From: Rotaria socialis
Lineage: Eukaryota; Rotifera; Eurotatoria; Philodinida; Philodinidae
Assembly: GCA_905331475.1 (NCBI GenBank)
Contig: CAJNYU010001248.1
Span: forward strand, 1 to 64,000
Length of the DNA stretch: 64,000 nt
Direction: 5' to 3'
The notes beneath the pieces are model-generated. The model saw only the letters and a program-made list of their open reading frames with translations, searched no databases and was not told where the DNA came from. This document shows, piece by piece, positions 1 through 12,889 of the stretch. Every line of letters begins with the position of its first letter. Within the stretch, counting starts at the first letter, position 1. The position numbers were made by a program, and so were the translations under genes.

Positions 1-148
1 GTGTTAGTTTCTTTATGTTTTATGTCTGTAATGGAGGGGGGGGGATACAGGGGAGCCGCAAAAACCTAACAATTCAACTTACACTCACAATTTTCTTCGA
101 AAATATATGTGAGTTCCACAAAAGGAAGCACTCATTAAATTTGTTGCC

Positions 149-1600
149 TTAAAATATCATAGTAATTGGTGTTGATGGTAATTTCTGAATATTATTGTTT
201 TCGGGAACATCTTGTTCAGTATCTTTTACCTCGTTATTAAATTCTTCAGGTTTGTATGTTCAAAGATAGACAAGCCAAAGTAGTGAACTTGTCATAAATG
301 TAGTTACAAGCGCTATTATAAGAAACATAGTAAAGAGGCGGGGTGAAAGAATATTAAGTTGAAGGCCAATATTTAATGCAATAAGTTCTATTAAACCTCG
401 CGTATTCATTAGTATACCAACGCTCGTTGAGAATCTCCATGAACGTTTTGTTACACATTTGGTCATCAAAGTTGCTGGCAGAAATTTAGCTAGAGTATCA
501 ACAGCAAAAATAACTACAGTTATATCACCGTACAATTTATCATTTAACGAACCTAAACTTGTTCTCATGCCACTGGCAGCAAAAAATAATGGTAGTAACA
601 ATTCAACCGTGATCAATTCTATTTTTTCAAATAATTCAAGAGTAAATTGTCCTGATTTCAGACATATAACACCGACAATAAATGCACCGAAAAATGAATG
701 TATATCAAGTGTATCACAAAAAAAACGATGATGCAAGCTAAGAAGAAGAAATATACCAATAAGAAATGAATGATTTATTTCATTATTACGTTGAATTAAA
801 AATGTGTGTACTCGATTAATGGACCATCGAACAATAATAAACATAAAGAGAACATAACCAACAGAAATTAAAATCACCCTATAGATATATATCAAAAAAG
901 TTTTGTGTTAATCATTGAAGTTTATTTTTTGATGTTTACTATACTTACCACAAGCCAGCAATACCTGACCCTTTGGCAAATGTGCCAGCAAGCGTCAATG
1001 AACACCAACCCATCACGTTGTTCATCGCTGCACAACTAACTGTTAGAGTACCAATTGGCGACGATAAAAGTTTAGCCGATGTAAGAATAGATGCTAGTAC
1101 AGGAAAAGCAGTAGATGACATAATTACTCGATGCTGCAAATAGAATGAATGCAGTTCTATCAGGCGGTTTAAATCCATCGCGATTATAAATATCATACAT
1201 ATAGATAGAAAGTGCTGCACCAGCTCTATATGGTACAATAATAGTAGCAATAGATATTGGAAGTGAATATTCCCATTGACGTTTAATTTGTTTCTGTTCA
1301 AGCTCTAGACCTAAATTGAACATAAATAAAATAAAACCAATGTTGTCAACTAATTTAACATAGTTTCAGGATGATGGAGGAAATACACGTGTTAACCAAA
1401 AATCACTATTGCCCAATACTGAAGGACCAATGATAACTCCAGCAATAATCTCGCCGATAACCTATATTCATGATGTATAAAAATCAAAAAACTATATAGG
1501 ATTCACTCTTCCTGGTGATTGTTTGATCAATGCAAGTAACCACTTCATAATGCGAACAAGTAGAATAATAATAAAGCTTACATGAGAAAACATGCCCAAT
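149..1600 (-). pseudogene. Decayed CPA2-type cation/proton antiporter
   Basis: The reverse strand encodes a multi-membrane-span protein of the monovalent cation:proton antiporter-2 family. Recognisable blocks include VIGEIIAGVIIGPSVLG, GFILFMFNLGLELEQ, STAFPVLASIL, FFGAFIVGV, LPLFFAASGMRTSLG and MNTRGLIELIALNIG. The gene is broken in three places. A TGA at 1366-1368 falls in the exon that begins VIGEIIAG. A frameshift at about 1118-1130 separates TAFILFAAS from VIMSSTAF. A TGA at 260-262 interrupts LLWLVYL, but the same frame stays open for a polar tail ending at 149-151. Two introns remain recognisable, at roughly 881-950 and about 1461-1510. The 5' end beyond about 1600 cannot be traced. 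The family is commonest in bacteria, fungi and plants, so a horizontally acquired gene that later decayed is possible, but this is inference. Sequencing error could explain the single-base frameshift but hardly both stops. Confidence 0.82.
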
Positions 1601-3126
1601 AGTTAACATCCAATGATGGTACGCTTCTTGCTGTCTGAGAGAAAGAGAGTGCATGTAAGCATAGCTACATGAATGTTTTGTATATTTATATTGTACACAA
1701 CATGAGACCAGCGACCGGTTCAAAAACTAGCTACCCAATCCTGTTCTATCTCAATCACGCACAGTGAGGCTGAATAATTGTAAAAGGTACCCTTCCCGTT
1801 CGTAGTTATTTTTCATCTCTTTCGTTTTGTATTTGTTGCCTCTTCTTGACTTACGTCTCCCATTCATAGTAAATGCAGAAATAATTGAAAATCGTTAGAT
1901 CTATAATAAACTTTTCTAGGGTATGCAAAAAACATATAAAAGTCGCGCACGTGATAGGATTCTTTCTACTGAAACTGACTGCGTTTCATTCCATTTATTG
2001 TACTGGTTTGGTATTCGCTCCGTGTAAAAGTATAGGTAGAGAAGGGAACATTACAAACAAAGCTACATAGTGTAGAACGTGAAAGGGACCATGCGGCTGA
2101 AAAAATCGATCGAGATTTTCATTATAATTCAGATTTGATAAAATTTATTTATAGATTTCCTTTTCAAATATAGTTCAACGATCGAAACAGGTTGTTTATG
2201 AAAAAAATATATATTGCAACTGCTGAACCGATCGCTACACCAATAGCTTTATTATCAACACATATCTGTACTCAAACAGCTACAATAAAAAAAAATATTA
2301 CATCCATGTCAGATTAAGAATATATGCCATTCATCTGTAACCTAATCAATATAGGTTCTGCAAGAATTTTTACAATAGCGTATTATTACAACTTCTATTT
2401 ATTTTTGTCTTGGAGGATGTATTGAATCAAAATGAACATTTCGAAAAAGAATTTTAATTTATTAAAAAAAAGATCAATGTTATTTAATCAAACCCCTACC
2501 CAAAAAATATAGGAATTATAAGTCGAATTGCAAACCACAGTATTACAGTTAAAATCAGTTAATGTTAGACAGGGAGAGATAGTCTACTGAATACAAATCG
2601 AAGATATTTACTGGAGTTTAACTTCAAATTCAAACTATTTTCTCTTTCGATCTACGAAGAACATATATTTCGAGCTGATAATATATTGTGATGTAAAAAC
2701 AAAATAATGCAAAAATGTTGCTCTCGAGCTCTAGCGTTAGAAGAATTTTGCCGCAAAGGTCCTGTTCATCGTACTACTTTAAAAACTTTTCTAAAATTTA
2801 TGGATCGGAATAAGTACCATGATAGCTAAAGAAAGATGACACAAATAAAAGAGGTCGCTCGAATTTCTCGTTCAAATATTTTCTATTGGCCGGCCTATAA
2901 CACGAAATTAGACACCGTTGGATAATTGAAGACTTGACTGTTTACTATTATATAAGTTAAAGAATCGACAAGTTATTAACCTGGTAGCACATACAATCAA
3001 GGTTTTGTATGCATTGAATCGATAAATATTGAAATAGTATGTATTTTTTTTTAGGCTGTACTTATAAATTAGATCCCTCTTTCATGTGTGGAATAAAAAT
3101 TTATTTTGAATATTTTTCAGATAATT
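1601..3126. other. Non-coding, no feature recognised
   Basis: AT-rich spacer between the antiporter remnant and HINT1. It holds only short open frames with no recognisable domain. The stretch just upstream of 3127 probably contains the HINT1 promoter and leader, but no defined motif stands out. Confidence 0.5.
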
Positions 3127-3619
<493 letters not shown>

Positions 3620-3989
3620 TGACTATTTTTGTTTTTCAATAGAACAAAAAACAGACTTCTTTTTTAAGGTTGATAGTTTCCTACTTTTTTTCATTAAATC
3701 AACCATAACCAAATGAAACTGTTTTTTCGATTAAAGAAGAATAAAAATATAAGCTCTATTGAGATATAGAAGATTAATGCAAAATTCGAGTCGATTCAGT
3801 AAAAGAATTTTCGGACGCTTTCTATGTAGCAAACAACATAGTATTTGAATTTTATTGATTGATTGATTGTAATAGACCCATTTGTAAATCTAAATATTAT
3901 AGTTTCGTTTATTTTAATATTGTCGAATAGACATCAAATATTTATCACAGAAAGACAATAATTCGAAAGCAACCTGGATGCAAATTGTA
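3620..3989. other. Spacer between convergent HINT1 and ACE genes
   Basis: About 370 bp of AT-rich DNA between two convergent stop codons. It must hold the 3' UTRs and polyadenylation sites of both genes. Nothing else is visible. Confidence 0.5.
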
Positions 3990-6292
3990 TTACATCCAAC
4001 CAACCGGATAGCCTCTTGCTAAATTTTCAGCTTTTAACCATGTATGCAATGGACTGAAAAAGTCCAATATAGCTTTTGATTCTAATCTATCTTCGCCTGT
4101 TAAAACTTTTAGAATGTCTTGCCATGATTTTGAACTTCCCATAGCTAACATTTCTTTAAATTTGGCTCCGACAAATTTATTACCATATATATCGCACATG
4201 TGTAATCGTTCCGTAACTCCTTGCAGTCGGCACATGGCACGATAGAATTGAAATTGAAGAATATGAGCAATAAAGTATCGTAAATAAGGAACATTCGATG
4301 GGATATGATATTTTGCACCTGCGTCAAAATTTACTTCATCACTTCGATCTACAGCTGCCATGACACCGCCATAGTAGACACGTAAAGCCCACCACCGAGA
4401 ATTTAATTCATGTTCACGATCGATTTTACCACGGAAAAGTAAAAATCGATATTTATCCATTATGTAGCCAAATGGCAGAAAAGCAACTTTTTGCAATGCT
4501 AGACGAAATAGATAATTGATTTCGTAATGTTGATTCACAGCTTCTTCATCAAGAAAACCCAATTTTATTAAATGAGACGGCGAAACTAATAATAAATTTA
4601 TAAAAAATAAATAAATAAATCATTCAGTCAATAAACAAATCTTACTTGCATACATTCCAATTGTATCTCCAATGGCTTCATGAAAACCCGAATTAGCACC
4701 ATCTCGATAAGCAAATGATTGTTTTTCACCGTAAGCCATATAATATTCTACATGGCCCATTTCATGATGAATAGTATAGAAATAATCATCGTCTATTTCA
4801 GTACAAATTTTAACACGATAATCATCATGATATCCCATATCGGACGCAGCTGGATGACAAACAACATCACGGTCAGTTGGTTTTGTAAATAAACTACGAG
4901 CCCAAAATTTCGGTGTCATTGGATAAAGACCAATCGACGTAAAAAATGATTCGGATGTTGTGTACATCTGATGAGTCGTAAACTTTTTCTCAAGTAATAC
5001 TTCCGTTATATTAACTAGAGGCGCATCCGGATAAGGCATCAAATCATCAAAACGATCATGCCATGTTTGAGCCCACATATTGCCTGAAAAAGATTGTAGA
5101 TTAAATTTTCCTATAAACAATAAGAAACAAACCGAGAATATGTGCTGGAATAGGTCCATTACAACTAAAACGATTTGAATACATTGAACATAAACGACCT
5201 CGAACATACGCGTGCAATTGTTCATACAATGGCATAATGTCCTTTAAGAGTTGATCAATAGTACCTTCGAATTCTACAACGCCACCCATCTCATAATCTT
5301 TAATCCAATATTCCTGATAAAGAAAAAACGTTTGATAAACTCGTTCAACGATGTATTATTTAAATCAGATACTTACAGATAGATCAGTATATCCATTTTC
5401 TTTGATATTTTTATTCAATAGATCAATATAAGATAAATAAACTGGACGAACTTTATTTCCACATTCATCGTGCCAACCTTTCCATGCCCATGTTAAACGA
5501 TCATAATCTTTTTCAACTTGCATAACCCGTTCTAAATACGGCGAAAGTGCATAACATTTTTCAGGATCACTTGATTCGCAAACTTTTGCGACTGCATAAA
5601 TATTTTCTAGTTGTGCATGTAATCTAGACGCTTGTTTCAACTCAACCATATTATCACTGACTACACCTGTTGCTAAACGACCGAATATACGTTTTAAATC
5701 GTCATTTTCGGATTCTTTTAAATTTTCATTAAATTTTTTTGCTATTGGTAATACTTTATGGCTAAATGGCGACTGAAGGAGACTTTGAGCAGTCATTAAT
5801 TTTTGATTTTCTTTAGTGATATTTGTCTCATAATTCCAATGGAGATGTGCACTTACCTAAATAGAAGAAGAAGAAGAAGGAGGAAAAACTGATATAAATA
5901 AATTCCACTGTATTTAATTTTAATTTTACTTGATGATGGCGTTGTGCTATACGAAGATACCATTTTAGCCATGCTGTCGCAGTCACTTCATCTGAATAAT
6001 CAATAATTGTTGGCATTCTTTTTTCATCTTCTGCATTTAATCTATTCCATAATTCAACATTTACCCGATCATTAGGATCCACTTGTGGTTCTGTATTGAC
6101 CGAATCTGGATTATTATCATTATTTGCGTCGAATGTAATTGTTTCGTCAAAGTCTTCGGTAAAATGTAATTTCAAAATATCTAACAGTTGTTCGAGTCGT
6201 TCGTCGAAATGATGGTTACGTTTTCGGTATGATATTGAAAATTCAAATGAAGAAATAAATAAAAGACTAATAATAATAATACAATTTTTCAT
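3990..6292 (-). CDS. ACE: Angiotensin-converting enzyme-like M2 peptidase, secreted
   Basis: Five exons (5930-6292, 5377-5856, 5133-5313, 4646-5083, 3990-4585) sum to 2058 nt, giving 685 residues, the size of a single-domain ACE as in insects. The N-terminus MKNCIIIISLLFISSFEFSIS is a signal peptide. The zinc motif is HHEMGH in exon 4, and the third ligand lies in GFHEAIGD downstream. Family blocks also include WNYETNIT, EYWIKDYEMGG, NMWAQTW and SRWWALRVYYGG. An acidic stretch rich in D, N and E (about residues 45-70) precedes the catalytic domain. The enzyme is a zinc dipeptidyl carboxypeptidase that removes dipeptides from the C-termini of small peptides outside the cell. No C-terminal membrane anchor is evident after PVGWM, so a soluble secreted form is expected. 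Exon 4 to exon 5 is the least certain junction. Confidence 0.94.
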
Positions 6293-7455
6293 TGTATTTT
6301 ATTTTTGTAAAATCTAAAACATAATTTTCTAATAAAAATATTATTGTAGCCTTTTTCTCGATCAAACTTCTGGTTTGTACATTCTAATGAAATATGTACT
6401 TACTGATTGTGTGCCTTTTTCTTTTTTATATGGTCTATACACCCACGCAGCGAAAAGAAAACAATATGGTGAAGTTATCAACATGTCTATGAAGGCTTTT
6501 CAACCAATATTTATGCTATTACTTAATACCGAAAATGAATCGATCGTTAGATTATTTTTGCATAGTTCTGGTTATTAACAAGTTTATAAGTCGCATATAA
6601 ATATTACAACGTTTGCTTTTTCTTCATTATATGATTCCTGTACAATCATTTATTTTATACCAACGGGCATAGTCGAATTTTGTATTCTCCTACTTACGTG
6701 ATTCGTTGTGCACAACTACACATGCCAGAGAAAAAACGATTCTCTGTTACCCCCACTTTGCGATCAACCTCTGTATACGTGTATATTTTTTTCTTCTCGT
6801 ATTCCTACGCTTTTTTCTTTCTGTACATATACAGAATAACGATATTATTCGTATGGATTGATACCGCTGTCATCACCCAGCGCTAAAAATGATGATAAAC
6901 TTATATTGATGATTAGGTTCTGTGTAACGACATTATCGTTTCGTTTGTTTTATGGCAAAACAACAAGCTTTGTTCAATATTTTTTTCTGTCATCTATGCT
7001 ATTAAGCTTCAAAAGATTGGTTGTGTATAATGATTCATTCGTGTCGACTCTTGATGTCATTTGTTGAAAAGAAAATCGCGATGATTAATGCATTAGAAGC
7101 GACAAGTGTTAACAGTTATCAGAAGTTTATATTCTATTCTGCAGAAGAAATGCATTCATATATATATGTAGTATGTACATGAAAATCATTGGCTGTTTTC
7201 TATTTTACATAATGATGACATTGTTGATAAGCATTGAGTTGTTGACGGTTGTTAAAAGATGAGAGATTTAGATAGATTTTCTTTATTTTAATAAATATAG
7301 ACAAAAAGAAGAAGAAGAAGAAGAAGAAGATGGATATATAGTTATAATTATGTATTAAATGTTTTATTTATTTATTGAATACACACAAATAGATGATTAA
7401 AAAAGTTTGCTTGTTGTTATTGTAGAAATCGTCTTGTTCATCAATGTTTATTTGT
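6293..7455. other. Non-coding spacer with a short GAA-type repeat
   Basis: Intergenic DNA upstream of ACE and downstream of the Disabled-like gene. A run of AAG/GAA triplets lies at about 7301-7330. The ACE promoter should lie just above 6292. No gene is recognised. An open frame at 7368-7568 contains a plausible alternative 3' exon of the Disabled-like gene, discussed there. Confidence 0.45.
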
Positions 7456-9279
7456 TCAGGGCTAAAAAATAAAAGAATAAAAATAAAAAATAAAATTTTA
7501 AAAAAATGAATAAAGTGAAAGGAAAAATGACATGCAATGTGACTTTCTAACAAATAGAAGAAAGACAAAAACTTACTCGATAAAATGCATTTAACTATAT
7601 TATATTGATTCGTAAGAGTTCGTTTTAATTATGAGATTTAATTAATACTAACCTGCTTTTCCATTTGCAATTGCTGCATTGTTTTCGCTGGTGGTGTATT
7701 AGTGAAGAATAAGTCACGTGTTGTTTTCGCTGGTTTTGAAGATAGACCGAGCAAATCAAGATCACCAAATGGATTCGAAACCGTTGCTGGAGCAATCGGT
7801 GAAGTAGAAGTAGGAGTTAACAAATTTGATGGTGCTTGTGCTTGTAGAGGAGGAGGCATCGATGAATATCCCATTGTTTGAGGTGGTTGATTATACGTTG
7901 GTGTAGTGTTATAACTCATCGATTGTGTGTAATAGCCAGTAGTTGGATTAATTACTGGTAGAGAAGGTATCGGTGTTGGAGGCGTATTAAACCATGGATC
8001 CGACAATGGATTATTATTTGCGACAGGAACCGTAGCTTGAGGAATCACTGTTGCCGTTGTTAGTCCACCGAATATATCGGCCAATGGCTACATATTTAGA
8101 GAGAAAAATTGCTATGAATAAGTCAAATCGGTATGTTAAAAGTTTTCTTTCGTTTTCGTTACGTACACTTCACACCAAATATGATAAGATAAAATTATGT
8201 AAAAGAAAACCTAAAACATTCTTAATTTGCAAATCTTACGTCAATTGATTGTGGAGGTGGTGATGTTTGTGTAACAGCGGCAGGAGTCTCATTGAAATTG
8301 AATAAATCATCCATTGGTTTCTGACTTGGTTGTGTAGTTGTTGTTGTAGTAGTAGTGCTGTCTCCCCAAAGATCACCATCAATAATTGATGGCTAAAAGC
8401 AAAAGAAATGAGTTTTCTTTAAAAACAACTAAATTAGCCAAACAGAAAACTCACTGCCGCAGCTGGAGGAACATCGGGTGTTAGAAACAGCGGTTGTGGT
8501 GGTTGTGGTTGTTGTTGTTGTTGTGGTGATTGTGGTGGTGGTGGTAGTGGAGAAACAGGCACAGTTTGTGTTGGTGGTAAGACAGTAGCAACTGGTACTG
8601 GCGCCTAAACGGGATTTAACAAATAGTTTAATAATTGAAAGTTTCTAGAATTGATCTATACTTGTGCTGGAGCAGTCTGCACCGGTGATGGCGCTGGTAC
8701 AGCTGGTGGTTGATTTGTTTCTCTAGCTTTTTCAGCATTTGTAAATTGTTCAAAAGCAAACTCAAATAGCTCTTTAAGTGCAAGCACAGTTACAGCAGCT
8801 GCTCGCTCAGTTTTAATAGCCCAAAATTGATGGCGATCATCAGTTGTATTATAAATATATCCAAATGCTCGTGTATCCCGAGGATCAATAACAACAAATG
8901 ATATACGTTCAATTTCATGACTAGCTATTTGTACCTAATATGCCAGCCAACGAGAAAAAAAAATTAAAAACAAAAAAGTCTTTTTTTCTGAAAATACTTT
9001 AGTGGCGTCATCGATAATTTTAACAGCACTTGTAGTTAAGTTCATTTGAACTTTTTGTTTGTGTTCTCCGCGAGCACTCACAACAGCTTTGAGTTTAAAC
9101 ATCGAATCGAGACAAATTTTTTCATTGCGATCAATCGATAAATCTTCCATACCAATGAGTTTACCTTTAAATGGAAGTCCATCACCTTCGAATTTTTTCC
9201 CATTTGAACCATTTGCTGTCGTTGCAGCACCTTTGACTTCATTGTCTTTTGTCGGTGTTGCTGCGGGCGTCTCTGGCAT
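7456..9279 (-). CDS. DAB: Disabled-like endocytic adaptor (PTB domain)
   Basis: Exons at about 8998-9279, 8662-8934, 8455-8604, 8240-8392 and 7653-8087, plus a short last exon, give a cytosolic adaptor. After a short T/A-rich N-terminus starting MPETPAATP comes a PTB domain: PFKGKLIGMEDL, CLDSMFKLKAVV, HKQKVQMNLTTSAVKIIDD, RISFVVIDPRDTRAFGYIY, HQFWAIKTERAA and LKELFEFAFEQF. These match Dab1/Dab2. Dab PTB domains bind NPxY tails of LDL-receptor-type cargo and phosphoinositides. The long C-terminal half is rich in P, Q, T and V. It carries endocytic short motifs: SDPWF, NPFGDLDLLG (NPF plus a clathrin-box-like LDLL) and DPLADIFGG. An AG splice acceptor lies just above the chosen ATG at 9279, so a 5' UTR exon is likely. 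The 3' end is uncertain: the simplest splice from 7653 gives CCC-TGA, ending at 7456. Confidence 0.85.
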
Positions 9280-10876
9280 CTTTGTATAACTCGTAATTGT
9301 TGCTAAATGAATAAAAAAAACAAAAAGACAAAAAAACGCAACATGGGTCAATATAAGTGAAAATGATAAGAGATTTCTTTTTCTTCGTATGCTGATATCT
9401 GTTGCTTATTCATTTGAAGATATTTGAGAAAGACAGAGATAAAATACAAACTAAAAGCGTTGACTATTTGGTGTAAGAAAAACGAAGCAACAAAAGAAAC
9501 AAGGAGATAACTAGATACATGCGAGTGTCTAAGTAAATATTTAAAATGAAAATGAAAAATGTGCTTCCTACTAATTCAGAAAGTGTTTTTTTGGAGATCT
9601 TCATTTCTTATAATAGATCTCAATAAGTAAATAAATCATTTAGAGAGTAAAAGAAATAAAACTCGTCTCTCGGAAAATTTATCTCGATTTTCCATCGTAG
9701 AATTCGAGTCTTTGACAAATCGTATATACACTCTTGAATTTTGTATTTATGGCTAAAACATGCATAGAGGAGTCATTAAAGCTCTCTACTGATCAATAAA
9801 AGTGTGTAATTATCTCGTTGGTTAAGTTATGCGGAAAATTAAACTTCGTACATCGTTATCAACAAGATATTTCAGTTATTTTTCGATGTGCTTTTCTCTA
9901 TGAAACTAGATAAGCTATAATTTAAGTCTAACAGAGTTCACTACAAATTTCTACAATGAAATTTTCCAATTGAATTGTTTTTAAAAGATCTTTTTAATTC
10001 GTTACTAAAACGCACATTTCGACTTCTCATGTTTTTCTAGATTCAAACTTTTATCAACAATGAATGTACGACCGTTGTTTCGCTGTAATCATTACATAAT
10101 ATCGATTGTGAAAGATTTACAATTGCTGGACTATAAAGTAATTCAGCTGTAATTTTTTCACGTGTTAAACTAAATGAGCTGCAAACAACAATGTTCATCT
10201 AGAATGGGTCAATACGACAAAACATAACAGACAAAGAAAACAACTTGATGATGTACAGCCTTAGACTAGACATGAACCGCGCCGTGTTCACTTAGAATAA
10301 ATAAATCATGACCAAATGGCATTCCGTGAAGTTTGTTGCGTCTAAAAAAATGTATTGAACCCGACGTCTGATATCATATAGTTCATATAATATTGCAAAG
10401 TAAACATCTTTCGAATATTTTTCCAAAAGGTTAATGACATTCTGCTCGATAACCTTTTCATGCGCAAAGTCAAATGTCACGCTCGCCTTATATTCTTTTT
10501 TGTTTCATGACTATACGTGACTTGAATTTACTCTAAATAAACTTGAATACTTTACGCCATAGCTGTTTACCATAAAATCTAGGTAGAATAAAATTGTATT
10601 AATATTTTGTCATTAACAAAATCGTATTCAACTTCTTTTTATCGTGCATTTATAGACCTACATAGGGCAACCGACAAGAAATTAAAAGAAAAAATGTGAC
10701 TCGAAATGAACCCATTCACCTAAAATTAGAAATGAATAGTAAGACTGAAAAATCCATGTTTTGACTATAAAATTAAATAACACCTTTCAAGAATTATTTT
10801 TGCTTCGGTATTCACTATAAATTCCAGGAAGCGTCTATAAAAAAAATCTGTGCATGATTGAGAGTATTTTGTGTTC
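9280..10876. other. Non-coding, 5' flank of the Disabled-like gene
   Basis: AT-rich sequence without recognisable genes. It should contain a 5' non-coding exon and the promoter of the Disabled-like gene. A 62-codon open frame at 10292-10480 on the minus strand shows no family signature. Confidence 0.4.
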
Positions 10877-10937
10877 TACCCCCTCCCCCCTCCCCCCATA
10901 TTAGAAGACCCGTGGTCTTTTATTGTGGGAGGGGGTA
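10877..10937. repeat. C-rich short hairpin flanked by TA
   Basis: A short inverted repeat. The left arm CCCCCTCCC (with an extra duplicated C-tract) continues through ATATTAGAAGACC. The right arm GGTCTTTTATTGTGGGAGGGGG folds back around a 3-nt CGT loop. TA dinucleotides flank both ends, as expected for a tiny Tc1/mariner-type MITE inserted at TA. One example alone does not prove mobility. The C-rich strand could also form unusual DNA structure. Confidence 0.5.
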
Positions 10938-11090
10938 TTGTCCTTTTTATAATTTATAAAAAAAAAAACATTCTAGATATTTATAACTAATGACTCTCTC
11001 GCGCTCTTAGTGCTTTCCTCAGATTATTTTAACATCTGAGAATGTACTTAGACATAGAACAAACATTCAAATAGGTATTTCTAATTTAAA

Positions 11091-11930
11091 AAATGTGGAA
11101 ACATCGGATTTAAATCCGAGGTTTTCGCATTTATTCTATAAGGCATAGATCTCATCAAGATACATCCCTTGTCACTAAATTGCAAGGAAAAAATACAGGC
11201 TTGCTAAGTTAGCATGGACCACACTGTATGCGACCCTGTCCGGTGACCACTGATTCTACTCTCAGAGTGATATAATATCTTTAGAGATCACAGAAATTGA
11301 GTTCAGATTCGTGTCTAACTTGGAAAACTGGGTAAGAAGAGTTATTTTTGAATGGATTTGCGTTTTTATCTAGCGAGATCCCGATCGTAAGCAACCTCGT
11401 GAATCTATAAGAGATATATGATAGATACAGGCATCAGTATTTTCCTAATAAATCACCAATATTAATAGCTATCGTGGTCGGGTTTTTACTTTTCGATAGT
11501 CCTTTTGGCTAGCTACAAAACCAAGCATTTGGGAAACCCCAAAAAACTACTGGTCATCTGAGACCTTTTCTCAGGCGATGTTCTGTTAAAAAGTTACGAT
11601 TTGGTTCAAAACTAACAACAGATTCGGAATCAGCGTTAAAAACTGAGTCGATTTATATATGTTGTGAATAATTTTGAGAAAAACATTTTTTTTTGAAAAA
11701 ATCCCTGCACTCCCTCAGGGAGTTTGGTCAATAATGACCATTTTTTCGATAGCTCAGCCATTCCTTGGCGGATCCTTCTCATCTTCGAGCTCGACTGAGA
11801 TATTAATGAGATCATTCTGTGTGCAAAATGTCATGGCAACTGGATGAGGCTTTCAAAAGTTATCATGTTAACGGACGGACGACCGAACACACTGACCGAA
11901 TCTAGTGTACTCACTTTTTGAGTACACAAA
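11091..11930 (+). repeat. Dispersed hairpin-ended repeat, copy A (diverged)
   Basis: The 3' part from about 11550 is clearly homologous to copies B (11981-12500, inverted) and C (22844-23370). Shared blocks include CAGGCGATGTT, AACTGAGTCGATTTATATAT and GTTGTGAATAATT. The 3' end is a perfect hairpin, GTGTACTCA-CTTTT-TGAGTACAC, at 11905-11927. The 5' end again carries a small palindrome, TCGGATTTAAATCCGA, near 11104. Between about 11130 and 11540 it differs from B and C, either through an insertion or because it is an older subfamily. No coding capacity is visible. Confidence 0.75.
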
Positions 11931-11980
11931 AAGAGCACATGCGCTTCTTCAATATAAGAAGTCAACTGTTCATTGTTTTT

Positions 11981-12500
11981 ATGTACTCAAAAAAAGTGAG
12001 TACACTATAGAATCGGTCAGTGTGTCCGGCCGGCCGTTAACACGATAACCTTTGAAAGCCTCATCCAATTGTCATGAAATTTTGTACACATAATGATCTC
12101 ATTAATATCTCAGTCGAGTTCGAAGATGAAAGCAATCTGTCAAGAAATGGCTGAGTTATCGAAAAAATTGTCTTTATTGACCAGACCATCCCTGACGAGG
12201 GGGACAGCGATTTTTTCAAAAAACAAATTTTTTTCTTAGAATTATTCACAACATATATAAATCGACTCAGTTTTTAGCGCTGGTTCCGAATCTGATACTA
12301 GTTTTGAACTAAATCGTAGCTTTCTAACGAAACATCGCCTGAAAACGGTCTCAAATTGCACAAAAACTGCATCCAGAAACCAAAGTGCCTAGTTTCTCAT
12401 GGTAATTTTGGTGTTCAGACATTCTAGAATGACTCATATGTCCCATGTACTTTTTGCAGTACACATAGCTTTCGGATGAAATCCGAAGTTTCCACATTTA
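11981..12500 (-). repeat. Dispersed hairpin-ended repeat, copy B
   Basis: Inverted relative to copy A, with the two 3' hairpins facing each other across about 50 bp, so A and B form a large imperfect palindrome. It is nearly identical over its whole length to copy C, 10 kb away. It begins on the minus strand with the palindrome TTCGGATTTCATCCGAA (12471-12487), then TGTACTGCAAAAAGTACA, and ends in TGTACTCA-like hairpin sequence at 11981-12006. A GGCCGGCCGG tract lies near the 3' end. It appears to be a non-autonomous mobile element; the class is not identifiable from sequence alone. Confidence 0.8.
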
Positions 12501-12889
12501 TTTTAATTATGAAATTTTATTAAACACATCTTAAATTTCCTCCTAAGACAATAATAACTGATCCTATTCCACGTATGTCTCAATGAATTGATAACTTGAA
12601 CATTCATTTTTCCTTTTGAATCGAGACTTGAGAAAATTCTTTTTTTTTCTACTTACTAATCGAACTTGATGAAAGACGCATCTTCACTTGTATTCAAATA
12701 AACAATTCTATTGATCATATACACATACATCATCACACATTGATTAGATAAGATCTATGTCATATACGTTTCGAATTTCTTTATTTGATTTTTAATCAAC
12801 AACGAACATTTATATATATGCATACATATCTATGAAACAGAGGAGAAGAAGAAAAAAGGCCGATATTTTTATGTTCCTAAATGAGTCTT
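12501..12889. other. Spacer between repeat copy B and the GPCR gene
   Basis: AT-rich sequence that should include the GPCR 3' UTR. Nothing else is recognisable. Confidence 0.4.

Noticed and set aside
260-1600. In-frame TGA codons as selenocysteine or readthrough in the antiporter
   Set aside because: A frameshift also breaks the gene and no family precedent is known; simple decay explains all lesions.
12061-12249. Open frame inside repeat copy B
   Set aside because: The equivalent frames in copies A and C are not preserved as protein, so it is incidental to the repeat.
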